DNA of 64,000 nt from Rhodococcus opacus (GCF_012396235.1 NZ_JAAXPA010000020.1:78258-142257), one strand, 5' to 3'. Counted from the first letter of the stretch, positions 1 through 8,901 are shown. Translations and numbers: made by a program. Notes: a model not told the origin generated them from the sequence alone.

Positions 1-130
1 CGTCGACGCCCACATCCAGGCCGCGCGCACTGAACACGGTCGCTGCCGCATCGAGTAGTCGTTGCCGATTCTCCGCGGCGTCGCGGCGCAGCGACTTTTC
101 GCTTCCCTGAACGCTCACATCGGACGTCAT
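1..130 (-). CDS. TetR-family regulator, N-terminal fragment (runs off left edge)
   Basis: The first 43 codons of a TetR-type repressor are present; the rest lies outside the window. After a short polar N-terminus it reads RQRLLDAAATVFSARGLDV, the usual first helix of a TetR DNA-binding domain. Its ATG overlaps the TGA of the efflux gene as ATGA, so the two are translationally coupled and the repressor is second in the operon. This arrangement is typical of a regulator that controls its own efflux pump. The likely target is the palindromic cluster at 1616-1662. The inducer cannot be told. Confidence 0.85.
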   Translation of the reverse strand, partial: MTSDVSVQGSEKSLRRDAAENRQRLLDAAATVFSARGLDVGVD

Positions 131-1599
131 TCGGATTCGCCCACCAGCGTGCCTCCCGCAACCATCGCGAGTTCCGGGTGTCGCAGCTCGGGCGACCCTT
201 CGAGGTTCGTGGTCTTGTCCCGCTTCACTGCCGGGATGAACAGGGCCGCAACGGCGCCGAGGCCAACTGCCACGCCCAGCATGACGAAGCCGTTGGTGTA
301 GCCGGATTCCTGCGGAACCCCCGCGGAGGACGCCCCGGCGGTGACGACGCTGGCCATGCACGCAGCGCCCAGCGAGCCCCCGATCGTGCGGATGTTGGCG
401 TTCATACCGCTCGCGACACCGGTTTGTTCGGGTGGCACCGCGGCGACGACAACGTTCGACATCGCCGAGAAGGCCAGGCCGAAACCGATCCCGACCAATG
501 ACGTGGCGAGGTAGATGTCCATCTCGGTGTCATGCAGAAGAGCCACCACGAAGTAACCGATCGCACTCACGATCGACCCTGCGATCAGCAGGTTTTTCGA
601 ACCCAGTCGAGCTGCCAGGCGGCCTGAGGCGAGTCCGAGCAGGAACATTCCCACGCTCACGGGCAGCAGCATCAGACCCGACTCGGTGACCGACGAACCA
701 AAGCCGTATCCGGCCGACGCGGGCGTCTGCAGAAATTGCGGCAGGAAGCCGAACGCGGCGTACATGCCGACCCCCATCAGCAGCGCCAACAGGTTGGCGG
801 CCCAGACGCTGCGGATTCGCATCATCTTCATGTCGATCAGCGGGTTGGCGGATCGCGATTCAACCACTACCCACGTCACCAAGATGGCCGCGGCGGTCAC
901 CAGCAGTCCGATGACGATCGGAGAGCCCCAGCCCCAGGTCGGTGCCTGACTGACACCGAGCAACAACGCGACCAGCCACCCGGACAGCAACAGTGCGGTG
1001 AGCCAGTTGATCCTCCCGGCAGTTCGAACGGGAGACTCGGGGACCAGGATCTGCGCGGCCAACCCCGCCAGCACGACCATGGTCAGCGGAATCCAGAAGA
1101 GCCAGTGGTAACTCAGCACGGTCACGATAGGACCGGCAAGGACGATGCCGAGACCTGCGCCGACAGCGGTGAGCGCGGCGATGACGCCAACCGCTCCCAC
1201 CACCTTCTCCTGCGGGAACTCGTCGCGGATGATCCCGAACGCCAAGGGCAGCACACCGCCGCCGATTCCCTGGATCACCCGCGCGGCGATCATCACCGGC
1301 AGCGACGTGGCGAGGGCTGCGAGCAGCGACCCCGCCGCCAGGGCGACGAGTGCAACGACGAACAGTCGCTTCTTGCCGTGCATGTCACCGAGGCGTCCCA
1401 TGACCGGGGTGAAGATCGATGCCGACAGCAGGTAGGCAGTTAGCACCCACGTGACGTCGGCCTGTGTCGTGCCCAGCGCAGACTCGAGGGTGGGCAACAC
1501 CGGCATCAACAGTGACTGCAGCAGGGCAAAGGCACCGACACCAATAGTGAGAACGGCAAATGTCAGCTGATAGTGCGTCCGCAGCGAAGCGGTTTTCAT
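127..1599 (-). CDS. MFS drug efflux transporter, DHA2 (14-TM) type
   Basis: A 490-residue polytopic membrane protein of the major facilitator superfamily, length and hydrophobic pattern fitting the 14-segment DHA2 drug:H+ antiporters. Motif A is visible as GRLGDMHGKKR between TM2 and TM3. The ATG at 1599 is chosen over one 12 codons upstream because GGGAG lies 5 nt before it and the upstream start would lie inside the operator palindrome. It is the first gene of an operon with the TetR gene at the left edge. Expected role is proton-driven export of a lipophilic compound; the substrate is unknown. Confidence 0.85.
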   Translation of the reverse strand: MKTASLRTHYQLTFAVLTIGVGAFALLQSLLMPVLPTLESALGTTQADVTWVLTAYLLSASIFTPVMGRLGDMHGKKRLFVVALVALAAGSLLAALATSLPVMIAARVIQGIGGGVLPLAFGIIRDEFPQEKVVGAVGVIAALTAVGAGLGIVLAGPIVTVLSYHWLFWIPLTMVVLAGLAAQILVPESPVRTAGRINWLTALLLSGWLVALLLGVSQAPTWGWGSPIVIGLLVTAAAILVTWVVVESRSANPLIDMKMMRIRSVWAANLLALLMGVGMYAAFGFLPQFLQTPASAGYGFGSSVTESGLMLLPVSVGMFLLGLASGRLAARLGSKNLLIAGSIVSAIGYFVVALLHDTEMDIYLATSLVGIGFGLAFSAMSNVVVAAVPPEQTGVASGMNANIRTIGGSLGAACMASVVTAGASSAGVPQESGYTNGFVMLGVAVGLGAVAALFIPAVKRDKTTNLEGSPELRHPELAMVAGGTLVGESE

Positions 1600-1615
1600 G
1601 AATACTCCCAACAAA

Positions 1616-1662
1616 GCGGAGCGTTCACTCCGCATGCGGAGAATCTATCATTCGAAGCGGAG
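1616..1662. promoter_or_regulatory. GCGGAG palindrome cluster, putative TetR operator
   Basis: A perfect 14-bp palindrome CTCCGCATGCGGAG (1628-1641) lies directly upstream of the efflux gene. Direct GCGGAG hexamers at 1616, 1636 and 1657 are spaced 20-21 bp, and GCGGAG/CTCCGC also form an inverted pair at 1616-1633. The spacing of about two helical turns suits cooperative binding of TetR dimers. Assignment to the coupled TetR gene is inference. Confidence 0.6.
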
Positions 1663-1699
1663 GGTCAGCGCGACATCGCCTCCGTTGTTGCCGCGATGC

Positions 1700-2407
1700 T
1701 TATTCGCGGACCCGCGTCACGACTTCGTTCAGCGGTGCCCGCGCAGTGCGGTAGTTGTTGGCCGGGTGGTCGGTGTCGGCGAAGCCGAACGAGATGCCGA
1801 CCAGGATCTTTCGATCCGCCGGGATGTCGAAGTGCTCGCGGATGAGGGGGGAATGGCTGGCGAGCGCGGCCTGGGGAATTGCTCCGAGCCCGAGGCTCCG
1901 TGCCGCGAGTAGGAACGTGCCCACGTACAGGCCGGTGTCGACAGCCCCGTATGCCCCGTGCACCGCGTCTGTGGTGATGATCGCGACGTGCGGCGCGCCG
2001 AAGAAGCGAAAGTTCTCGAATGCCTGGCGGGCGGACGCTTCGCGGTCGCCGCGCTCCACGCCGACGGCCTGATACAGCTGCCAACCGCTGGCGCGTCGCC
2101 GCTCACGGTAGACGCCGCGGTACTCGGCTGGGGCATCGAAGTCGAACTTGGGCTGGTTGTTTCGTGCGCTGTTCGTCATTGCCTCGCGGAAGCGTTCCGT
2201 GGCCTCCCCGCTGGTCACGATGACCTGCCATGGCTGCGTATTGCACCACGATGCCGATCGTTGCGCGATGGTGAGTAGGCGATCGATCGTTTCTTCGGGA
2301 ACCGGACGGTCCTGGTAGGCGCGGCAACTCCATCGGGTGGCCAGAAGATGCTCCAGGACGGTGGCCTCGTCCGTCGGGGCGGTGGTGATATCGGCTGACG
2401 CGGTCAT
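1700..2407 (-). CDS. Nitroreductase family FMN protein
   Basis: A 235-residue nitroreductase-fold protein. The N-terminal FMN phosphate region reads RWSCRAYQDRPVPEE and is followed by SASWCNTQPWQV, both hallmarks of the family. A central aliphatic segment (GLYVGTFLLAARSLGLGAI) forms the dimer core. Expected chemistry is NAD(P)H-dependent reduction of nitro or quinone groups, or a related flavin reaction; the natural substrate is unknown. The ATG at 2407 gives the standard family N-terminus; an in-frame ATG at 2425 adds six residues. It appears monocistronic. Confidence 0.85.
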   Translation of the reverse strand: MTASADITTAPTDEATVLEHLLATRWSCRAYQDRPVPEETIDRLLTIAQRSASWCNTQPWQVIVTSGEATERFREAMTNSARNNQPKFDFDAPAEYRGVYRERRRASGWQLYQAVGVERGDREASARQAFENFRFFGAPHVAIITTDAVHGAYGAVDTGLYVGTFLLAARSLGLGAIPQAALASHSPLIREHFDIPADRKILVGISFGFADTDHPANNYRTARAPLNEVVTRVRE

Positions 2408-2602
2408 GTTCGCAACATAGCACATAATGTATAAAATTGATTCGACTCGATGCCGGGTTCTCGGTCATCGAGAAGTCACGGGTGGGACGGGCCGCGACGT
2501 GGTAGAGGAATCATTGAGGCAACTCGGAAGCTGGAGTGGCGATGCCGAGACCTCCCGGGCCACTGGGGATTCCAGAGGCCCGGGAGGACCGCATCGGGCT
2601 GG

Positions 2603-3040
2603 TCAGTTCCCTTCGCAGTGAGCCCCCAGGTTCTCCCGGAAAAACGGGGTAGCTTCCGCCACGGCGTGGTCGACGTACTTCGGCACGTCGTAGAAGTCCA
2701 TGTGGGCGCCCCCCTCGACGACCACCAGCTTCTTTGGGCTGCGGACCCGGCCGTGCAGTTCGGTGGACATCCACAGTGAACCGGCTTCGCTGCCCGCGAC
2801 GATCAGCAGCGGTGCGGTGAACAGGTCCTCGACCAGATGGAACGCGTCGAACGTGAAGATCCGCGAGATACTCTTGGCGAACAGCTGCTTGTTCTTCGCG
2901 TTCGGGTGCTGCGCCCGCGGCGTGAGGTAGTAGTCGTGCGCCTCGACCAGGTCGCGCGGGGTGTTTTCGTCCGGCTGCTCCGGAACGTACGGGATGTACG
3001 CAGGGTCCGCCCCTTGGGCCTCGGCGGTCCTTCGAGTGGC
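2603..3040 (-). pseudogene. 5'-truncated alpha/beta hydrolase
   Basis: This frame encodes the last ~145 residues of a dienelactone-hydrolase-like alpha/beta hydrolase: DLVEAHDYYLTPRAQHPNA, then the late strands PLLIVAGSEAGSLW and VVVEGGAHMDFYDVPKYVD with the catalytic His. The N-terminal half, with the nucleophile elbow and oxyanion hole, is absent. Upstream of about 3040 the frame turns into arginine/proline-rich sequence with no family likeness. The domain cannot fold into an active enzyme as it stands. It is probably a deletion remnant; the sequence that replaced the 5' half (3040-3260) holds nothing I can identify. Confidence 0.75.
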
Positions 3041-3261
3041 GAAACCTCGCGATGGGTGCTGCGCGCTTCCCGGACCATCATGGATCCCTCCTCGGCGCAG
3101 AATCCTATCCGGCGGGGTCGAGCGGGACGGCCGTTTCGGCGGCGGTGGGGCCAACGCTGTCGGTCCCCTATACCGAGACGCGAGTCCCAGTCACGCAAGC
3201 GGGTACCGCCATGACTATGCGCGTGGCCTTGAACATGCTGAATGGTACGACGTTCTTGCGG

Positions 3262-4059
3262 TTACCGAAGCGTAGCAAGCGCAGTGGTCATGGTGACCGC
3301 GACGAGGAGCAGTATGTAACTGATTGCGTGCACACGGTCGGGCAGACGGGGTGGGCGCCGCCTGAGCGTGACGATCACCGGGAGTGTGCCGAGGAGGAGC
3401 GCCAGGGCCGCGGCCAGGTCGACGGAGCCGACCAGGGCGGCCCCGGCAGGCGATCCGGGACCGTGGCCGATGAGAAAGATCAGGGCCGCCGGCAGGCTGA
3501 TGGCGAGGGTCAGTGGGTTTGCGAGTGCGGTGGCGACACCCATCCCCAGTCCGGAGCGGCGCAGGAGAGGCACCGTCATGACACTGCCGCCGACGCCGAG
3601 AAATGCTGCGCTCGCGCCGATCGGTAACCCGAGCGAGGTCGGTATGGCGAACCGTCGCCGAGAGTCGGTGTTGTGCTGCGCCGTCGGTCGGAAGAAGCCC
3701 GGTCGTACCAGGACATCAACGATCGTCCCGACGAGATAGGTGACGAATCCCCACTGGATGATTGCGCCGGGTACGAGCCGGGCAAGCAACGCACCTACCA
3801 CGCCTCCGAGACCGAGAAGTGCAAGCAGGCGACGAGAGTCACGCAAGTGACGCAGCACCGCGCCGGAGGTTGCGGACGTGGCGACGGCGGCATTCACCAC
3901 CATCACCGCTGCGGATGTTGCGACTGCGACCCGGGCGGCCGAGTCGCCGAGCCCTGCTTCTGCCCACAGGACGACCGGGACGGTCACGAACCCGCCGCCG
4001 AAACCGAACAGGACGGTGGTCAACCCGGTCACGAGGCCGATGAGAACGAGAACGAACAT
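3262..4059 (-). CDS. TauE/SafE (TSUP) family membrane permease
   Basis: A 265-residue membrane protein with 7-8 hydrophobic segments and the two glycine-rich repeats typical of the TSUP family: FGFGGGFVTVPVVLW near the N-terminus and GVGGSVMTVPLLRRSGL in the second half. Such proteins export sulfite, sulfonates or related organic anions. The ATG at 4059 places the first TM immediately at the N-terminus; a more upstream in-frame ATG at 4101 would add 14 polar residues. It is transcribed divergently from the AraC-type regulator at 4151, which is the obvious candidate controller. Confidence 0.85.
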   Translation of the reverse strand: MFVLVLIGLVTGLTTVLFGFGGGFVTVPVVLWAEAGLGDSAARVAVATSAAVMVVNAAVATSATSGAVLRHLRDSRRLLALLGLGGVVGALLARLVPGAIIQWGFVTYLVGTIVDVLVRPGFFRPTAQHNTDSRRRFAIPTSLGLPIGASAAFLGVGGSVMTVPLLRRSGLGMGVATALANPLTLAISLPAALIFLIGHGPGSPAGAALVGSVDLAAALALLLGTLPVIVTLRRRPPRLPDRVHAISYILLLVAVTMTTALATLR

Positions 4060-4150
4060 ATCCACTCGGTCCAGTTCACCGTATCGGTGTAGCGGCGACA
4101 ATCGAATATCAGTCGATTTCTTTCGAGAATCAGCCGGTAGGTTGGGTGTC

Positions 4151-4933
4151 GTGAGAAATGTCCCGCTCGGCGACGTCGACCGTATCGAGCGGGACGTGCT
4201 CCCGATCGCGACCGACTATCCGGCCGGCGTCGTGCTGGACTGGCACGAACACCGTCGTGCGCAATTCCTGTACGGAGCTACAGGAACAATGGTTGTCGAG
4301 ACAGACAACGGCACCTGGACGGTCCCCACCGCGCAGGGTGTCATGATTCCTCCCGCCACAGGGCATCGGGTGCGGATGCTCGGCGTGAGTACAAGCAGTC
4401 TCTACATCGAACCAGCTGCGGTGCCGTGGTGGCCCACGGTGTGCGTCGTGGTCGAAGTGTCATCGCTGCTCCGCGAATTGCTGCTCGTCGCCGCCGATCT
4501 ACCCGCCGAGTACGACCGCGACGGTCGGGAGGGTGCCATCGCGGCACTGCTGCTGTTCGAGCTGGCAACTCTCAGGTCGCTGCCCCTGCACCTGACGCTG
4601 CCCACGTCGGCCGACCTGGTCGCGTTGTGCCGTTCCTATCTCGGCAAGCCGGAGGTCGGCGTGACGAATGCCGAGTGGGCAGGCCGAGTGGCGATGAGCG
4701 AACGCGCCTTCACCCGGCGATTCCTAGGCGAGGTGGGGATCAGTCCGGCGGCTTGGCGCCTACGGGCCCGGTTGCTGGCCGCCATCCCGATGCTGCGCTC
4801 GCAGGCGGTGACTCGGGTCGCCTCGACCCTCGGTTACGCATCTCCGGCAGCTTTCTCCTTCGCCTTCAGCCGCGAGTTCGGAATGCCGCCGTCCGTGTCG
4901 GGTCGCCGCGAAGACGGTTCCGCGAACCGCTGA
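4151..4933 (+). CDS. AraC-family regulator with N-terminal cupin
   Basis: A 260-residue regulator. Residues ~25-100 form a cupin-like sensor (DWHEHRRAQFLYGATGTMVV) and ~165-255 a double HTH of the AraC type, with the second helix pair seen in VASTLGYASPAAFSFAFSRE. The GTG at 4151 is preferred because sequence upstream in the same frame is the antisense of the permease gene. The 91-bp divergent spacer to the TauE gene should carry both promoters. It probably activates that exporter in response to its substrate; the ligand is unknown. Confidence 0.85.
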   Translation: MRNVPLGDVDRIERDVLPIATDYPAGVVLDWHEHRRAQFLYGATGTMVVETDNGTWTVPTAQGVMIPPATGHRVRMLGVSTSSLYIEPAAVPWWPTVCVVVEVSSLLRELLLVAADLPAEYDRDGREGAIAALLLFELATLRSLPLHLTLPTSADLVALCRSYLGKPEVGVTNAEWAGRVAMSERAFTRRFLGEVGISPAAWRLRARLLAAIPMLRSQAVTRVASTLGYASPAAFSFAFSREFGMPPSVSGRREDGSANR

Positions 4934-4980
4934 GTGGCGGGGCCCCGGCGGAGAAAGCAGCCGACCGGCGACGATGGTTG

Positions 4981-5187
4981 TCACATACTGTCGAAGATGC
5001 GTTGTTCCGGTACGCCGGCGTTCTGTGCTGCGGTAACGGCGTCGAGGAGGTCGTCGGTGAGCTGCTCGAAGGTGGCCGATCGGACCCGTTCGGGTGGTCG
5101 GTCGCTCGGGTGGGTGGTCAGAAAGCTGTCCAGCATGGCGCAGGTGTCGCGTACGTGTTCGAGCGCCCGGCGCTGGTCGTTGTTCAT
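4981..5187 (-). CDS. Small protein of unknown function, second of a coupled pair
   Basis: A 68-residue acidic, helical protein. Its ATG overlaps the TGA of the upstream small gene (ATGA), so it is translated by coupling. It shares a pattern with that neighbour: an N-terminal L-x-HV-x-D then leucines, and a C-terminal LTDDLLDAV segment matching LTHDLLRAV in the partner. The two look like diverged paralogues that may dimerise. No known domain or motif is recognised and there is no signal peptide or TM segment. Confidence 0.55.
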   Translation of the reverse strand: MNNDQRRALEHVRDTCAMLDSFLTTHPSDRPPERVRSATFEQLTDDLLDAVTAAQNAGVPEQRIFDSM

Positions 5188-5420
5188 CGACGGTCCGGGG
5201 TTGGCGTCTCGTGCGGCGCCCTGGGCGAGCGAGCGTGGTCGACCGCCCTCAGCAGGTCGTGCGTGAGTCGCTTGTAGGTGGTGAGCCATCGGTGGTCGAC
5301 GGGTTCGTCGCGCAGATACGCCGTCAGGGCGGTGGTGTTGTCGCCGGTATCCAACCATCGGCGTAGGTCGGTGGTGCGATCCTGGACGTGCTGTAACAAA
5401 GTGTGTGGCGAAACGGGCAT
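5184..5420 (-). CDS. Small protein of unknown function, first of a coupled pair
   Basis: A 78-residue protein with a strong Shine-Dalgarno (GGAGGAGA, 6 nt before the ATG at 5420), which argues that it is really translated. The N-terminal half is leucine/arginine-rich (LLQHVQDRTTDLRRWLD), the C-terminal half contains LTHDLLRAVDHA and ends in a Pro/Arg tail. The stop overlaps the start of the 68-residue neighbour, to which it is similar. The function is unknown; a heterodimer or a small two-part regulator is possible. Confidence 0.6.
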   Translation of the reverse strand: MPVSPHTLLQHVQDRTTDLRRWLDTGDNTTALTAYLRDEPVDHRWLTTYKRLTHDLLRAVDHARSPRAPHETPTPDRR

Positions 5421-5723
5421 CGAGTCTCCTCCGGTGTGGACTTCCCTTCGGCGAGAATGAATTTGGCGTTGCTGTGTGTTTTCCGAGGTCATTGTTACCC
5501 ATACCGGTGCCCGGTGCCAGGTGTTCGCCGGTCTACACCCTTGGCAGGTCACTGCGGAGACCCACCTGAATGCCTGTGATCGCCGGTGCGGGGTTCCGTG
5601 CGTAGGTCGTGCCTGCGCCCGGCTGCCGACATCGGAAAACCCGGTCAACCCGGTACCGCCGCGGGGGTCCCGGGCGGACAATCGAGGGGTACATCACGGC
5701 CATGACCGAGAAGGAGTGGAGCG
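5421..5723. other. Divergent intergenic region without a gene
   Basis: About 300 bp between the small coupled pair (minus strand) and the ChaB-like gene (plus strand). It must hold both promoters. I see no ORF with a ribosome binding site, no long inverted repeat and no RNA-gene signature. Confidence 0.5.
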
Positions 5724-5912
5724 GTGAACCGAACCGAGCTGCCACAGACACTGCGGCGATCGTCGAAGGAGGTGCAGGCGGCCTTCGCGACGGCCCATGA
5801 GATGGCCGTTCGGCGGTACGGCGAGGGCGAGGAGGCCCAGCGAGCGGCGTACGGGGAGCTCAAACAGAGTTACGAGCTCGTCACCGATCACTGGGTGCCC
5901 AAGCAGGACTGA
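5724..5912 (+). CDS. ChaB-family small protein
   Basis: A 62-residue protein matching the ChaB fold pattern: ELPQTLRRSSKEVQAAFATA at the N-terminus, then the middle segment with A-x-R-x-A-Y and a C-terminal SYELVTDHWVPK. GTG start at 5724 with AAGGAG 7 nt upstream. E. coli ChaB was linked to the ChaA cation antiporter, but actinobacterial members stand alone and their role is not established. No ChaA homologue is nearby. It could be a small nucleic-acid-associated or stress protein. Confidence 0.75.
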   Translation: MNRTELPQTLRRSSKEVQAAFATAHEMAVRRYGEGEEAQRAAYGELKQSYELVTDHWVPKQD

Positions 5913-6030
5913 TTCTGTCGGTGCCGCACTGGTCGCCATCGCGGTCAGCAAAGGAACGAGTGCGACACGAGTCGACAACGTCGACCGGAAATGCCGCCTG
6001 TTCCCGCGCCGGGCTAGGACAATTCCCAGG

Positions 6031-6459
6031 ATGAGCACTCCCGACGACTGGAACGCGAACATCATTGCCGAATTCCGGGCACACCAGGGCCGAGTGGGTG
6101 GCCCATTCGAGGGCGCCCCGGTGGTGCTGGTTCACCACCGGGGCCGTAAGACTGGGCGCGATCGCGTGAGCCCGATGATGTATCTACCCGATGAGCAAGG
6201 TCCGGACACTATCTACGTCTTCGCTTCCAAGGCCGGTGCCCCGACCAATCCCGACTGGTACTACAACCTCGTCACCGCAGGCAAGGCAGAGGTCGAACGG
6301 GGCACCGAGCAGTTCCCGGTGACTGTCGTCGAGGTGACCGGTGACGAACGGGATAGGATCTTCGCCGAGCAGGCGCGCCGGTATCCCGGCTTTGCGGAGT
6401 ACGCGGAGAAGACCGCGGGCATCCGGACGATCCCTGTGCTGGCGCTGCGCCGCGGGTGA
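6031..6459 (+). CDS. F420-dependent nitroreductase-family (Ddn-like) protein
   Basis: A 142-residue split-barrel protein of the deazaflavin-dependent nitroreductase family. It shows the family signature VVLVHHRGRKTGRDRVSPMM, then PTNPDWYYNLVTAGKAEVE, and the C-terminal RRYPGFAEYAEKT. Members bind F420H2 and reduce quinones or nitro compounds at the membrane in mycobacteria and relatives. The ATG at 6031 gives the usual family N-terminus. The gene seems monocistronic. The substrate cannot be told from sequence. Confidence 0.85.
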   Translation: MSTPDDWNANIIAEFRAHQGRVGGPFEGAPVVLVHHRGRKTGRDRVSPMMYLPDEQGPDTIYVFASKAGAPTNPDWYYNLVTAGKAEVERGTEQFPVTVVEVTGDERDRIFAEQARRYPGFAEYAEKTAGIRTIPVLALRRG

Positions 6460-6496
6460 CCTCCATCAGATCGGGGCACGTTGCTGTCGAGCGTGG

Positions 6497-7321
6497 TCAG
6501 TCGGGGCGTGATTCGTCGAGCAGTCGTTCGAGGTAGTTCAGGTCCTGGCGGAGCATGGCGATCGCTCGCGCCGGACCTTCCGGGGTCGCCGACTGCGGGT
6601 CCTGGTGGACCAGCGAGCGTACTGCCATGTCCGCAAGTTGCGTGGCGATGACTCGGTCGTCGACTGCGTTTCCCGGCTGATGCCACCAGGCGATCCAGTT
6701 GAGCATGCCGATGACGGCCAAGGCCGCGGTTCGCGGGTCGACCGGTCGCATCTCGCCGGTGCGGATACCGTCTTCGACGACCTGGATGAATTCCTTCAGC
6801 ACGTGTCGACGGCTCTGCTCGTAGTTGCGCGAGATGTCTTCGGGTAGTTCGGCTTCCGAACGGACGATCAACTGGAATCGATCTGGGGCCTGCGCCTGAT
6901 GCAGTGCGATGGCGGTGGCCATCTCGCGGAGCTTTTCCGTCGGACCCAGATCGGTGCGCTCGTTGATGGTATGCAGCAATGCGGCCGGTGTCTCAGTGCT
7001 CTCGCTGACCAGGCGGGAGAGGAGCTCGTCCTTGTTGGCCACGTAGTGATAGAGCGCCGGCCGTGTCAGGCCGGTTGCGTCGGCGATGTCCTGCAGTGTG
7101 GTGCTCGCGAATCCTCGTTCGGCAAACAGTCGAGTGGCTTGCTCGATGATCTGCTTTTCCACCAGCTCACGGCGAGGGTTGCTGCGGATGCCCGCGCTTT
7201 CGGTCGCAGCCTGATCGGTGGAACGGGATTTGCCCCGGCCTCGGGGTCGGCGCTCGTTCGCGGCCTCCTCGCTTGTCATGTCCGAAGGATAACCGGCGCC
7301 GGTCACCGGTCGCGTACTCAT
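6497..7321 (-). CDS. TetR-family regulator of the aryl/ketone catabolic locus
   Basis: A 274-residue TetR with a long basic N-terminal tail before the HTH (residues ~55-100: IIEQATRLFAERGFASTTL, then GLTRPALYHYVANKDEL). The C-terminal domain is all-helical and has the TetR_C look. The ATG at 7321 overlaps the stop of the monooxygenase gene as ATGA, supporting coupled translation; an alternative ATG at 7279 would trim 14 residues. Its place as last gene of the monooxygenase transcript suggests autoregulation through the palindrome at 8942-8951, and perhaps control of the two divergent promoters near 15.3-15.7 kb. Confidence 0.85.
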   Translation of the reverse strand: MSTRPVTGAGYPSDMTSEEAANERRPRGRGKSRSTDQAATESAGIRSNPRRELVEKQIIEQATRLFAERGFASTTLQDIADATGLTRPALYHYVANKDELLSRLVSESTETPAALLHTINERTDLGPTEKLREMATAIALHQAQAPDRFQLIVRSEAELPEDISRNYEQSRRHVLKEFIQVVEDGIRTGEMRPVDPRTAALAVIGMLNWIAWWHQPGNAVDDRVIATQLADMAVRSLVHQDPQSATPEGPARAIAMLRQDLNYLERLLDESRPD

Positions 7322-8901
7322 GTCGAGACCCGCAACCCGGAAAGCGCCGGATCAGCGTCCGACGTCGCCGGATCACGGAAGAACGCGAGGTGCATCCGTA
7401 CGCTGGCCAAACCTGCTGCGACATCTGCGCGGCAGGAAGTGGGGGCCTCGACGACGACGACTGCGTCCGTGTGGTGACCGAGACGTTCGGCGAAATCGAG
7501 CCTGCTGAGCAGCGATGAGCGGGTGGATGGGCCGGTGAGCCAGAGAGTTCGCGCGGTTGGTGCAGTCTCGACGAGTGCGGTGGCCTCCGGGCCCCACGCG
7601 GAGTCGAAGTCGATGTCGAGCACTGTGGTGGTGGTGGCATCGCGCAGGTCCGCCGGTGCGATCCGATGCTCGAATCGGCAGTCACCGTGGTCGAGGGGTT
7701 GCCCGATTGTCCAGTCCGTGATGTCCGTGTCGGGGATCGCGTCGGCAGGCACGTCCGCGTAGCTCGCCAGGCCCTTCCGCACGAGCGTGGGCGCGGTGTC
7801 GTGGAATCGGTTGAGGCTGACCTTTCCGGCGCGGGTCATGTAGGCGATGAGCAGCTGTTCGACCGGAAGTGCCATCCTCTGGGGGAAGGACTCCCACCAG
7901 AGTTCGCTGCGGTGCGCGATGCGCTGGAGGTATTCGACGGCGGGGCGGCGAGCCTGTTCGTAGTCCGCGAGCGCGTCGTCGATGTTCGGGGAGGCGGTGA
8001 GGGCATGGTCGAGTGCGATGGCGTCTTCCATGGCGAGCTTGGTGCCTGAGCCGATGGAGTAGTGCGCGGTGTGGGCGGCGTCGCCGAGGAGTACGACGTT
8101 GCCGCTGTGCCAGTGCTCGCACGAAATGGTGCGAAAGCGCGTCCACCGGGTGCGGTTTCCGATCAGCCGGTGGTGTTGGAGGGTGTCGGCGAACGCGTCC
8201 TGCAGGTACTCGAGGGCGAACCCGTCGCTGTCGGTGGGGGCGGTCCGGTCGGTGGAGACATCGAATCCTGCCCGCCGCCATGTTTCCTCGTCGGTTTCGA
8301 TGAGGAAGGTGCTGCGGTCCGCGGCGTACGGGTAGGCGTGCGCGACGAAGGTGCCGTGCTCGGTGGTGACCGGAACGAAGATGGCGCTGGGGAGCGCGAA
8401 GTCGGTTCCACACCACAGGTAGAGGCCGGCGCCGGTGTCAATGCGGGGCCCGAAGGTGTCGGACATCTGCGTGCGGGTTGCGCTGTTGATGCCGTCGGCG
8501 GCGATGATCAGGTCCGCATCGAGCTCTGGTGCTTCACGCCGTTCGCCGAAATGTATATGCACCCCGGCGTTCTGGGCTTGTTGCTGGAGGACGGCGAGCA
8601 AGGTGGTGCGTGCGATAGCGAGGAGATCACCGTGTGCCAGCCGGGCGATCTGATCGCCGACCTGCATCGACATTTCGTGGGCGTGCGCGGCCGCCACAAT
8701 GGCTTCGAGCGATGCCGGGTCGGCTTCCCGCAGGTTCCGCTGGGTGCGAGACGCCAGGCCGACGCCGAAACCGAATGTCTGATCCGGGGGGCTCTGTTCG
8801 TAGACGGTCACCTCGGCATTCGGATGGCTGCGTTTGATCAGCCTTGCGGCATAGAGGCCGCCCGGTCCACCGCCCAGTACTGCTACTCGCTCGAGATTCA
8901 T
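7318..8901 (-). CDS. FAD-dependent aromatic monooxygenase (salicylyl/anthraniloyl-CoA hydroxylase type)
   Basis: A 527-residue class A flavoprotein monooxygenase. The N-terminal dinucleotide fold carries GGGPGGLYAAR, and the second FAD motif is GDAAHTAHYSIGSG at about residue 290. The layout resembles the monooxygenase half of salicylyl-CoA 5-hydroxylase and anthraniloyl-CoA monooxygenase, which hydroxylate CoA-activated aromatics. The last ~120 residues form a separate thioredoxin-like tail as in phenol-type hydroxylases. Start at 8901 is supported by GGAG 6 nt upstream. A ligase gene directly upstream fits a CoA-ester substrate. The exact substrate is inferred only by family. Confidence 0.75.
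   Translation of the reverse strand: MNLERVAVLGGGPGGLYAARLIKRSHPNAEVTVYEQSPPDQTFGFGVGLASRTQRNLREADPASLEAIVAAAHAHEMSMQVGDQIARLAHGDLLAIARTTLLAVLQQQAQNAGVHIHFGERREAPELDADLIIAADGINSATRTQMSDTFGPRIDTGAGLYLWCGTDFALPSAIFVPVTTEHGTFVAHAYPYAADRSTFLIETDEETWRRAGFDVSTDRTAPTDSDGFALEYLQDAFADTLQHHRLIGNRTRWTRFRTISCEHWHSGNVVLLGDAAHTAHYSIGSGTKLAMEDAIALDHALTASPNIDDALADYEQARRPAVEYLQRIAHRSELWWESFPQRMALPVEQLLIAYMTRAGKVSLNRFHDTAPTLVRKGLASYADVPADAIPDTDITDWTIGQPLDHGDCRFEHRIAPADLRDATTTTVLDIDFDSAWGPEATALVETAPTARTLWLTGPSTRSSLLSRLDFAERLGHHTDAVVVVEAPTSCRADVAAGLASVRMHLAFFRDPATSDADPALSGLRVST

Noticed and set aside
2961..3275. Plus-strand frame of 104 codons ending HASGYRHDYARGLEHAEW and a few residues more
   Set aside because: The end looks faintly protein-like but I could match it to no family, and there is no start signal. 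It overlaps the truncated hydrolase region.
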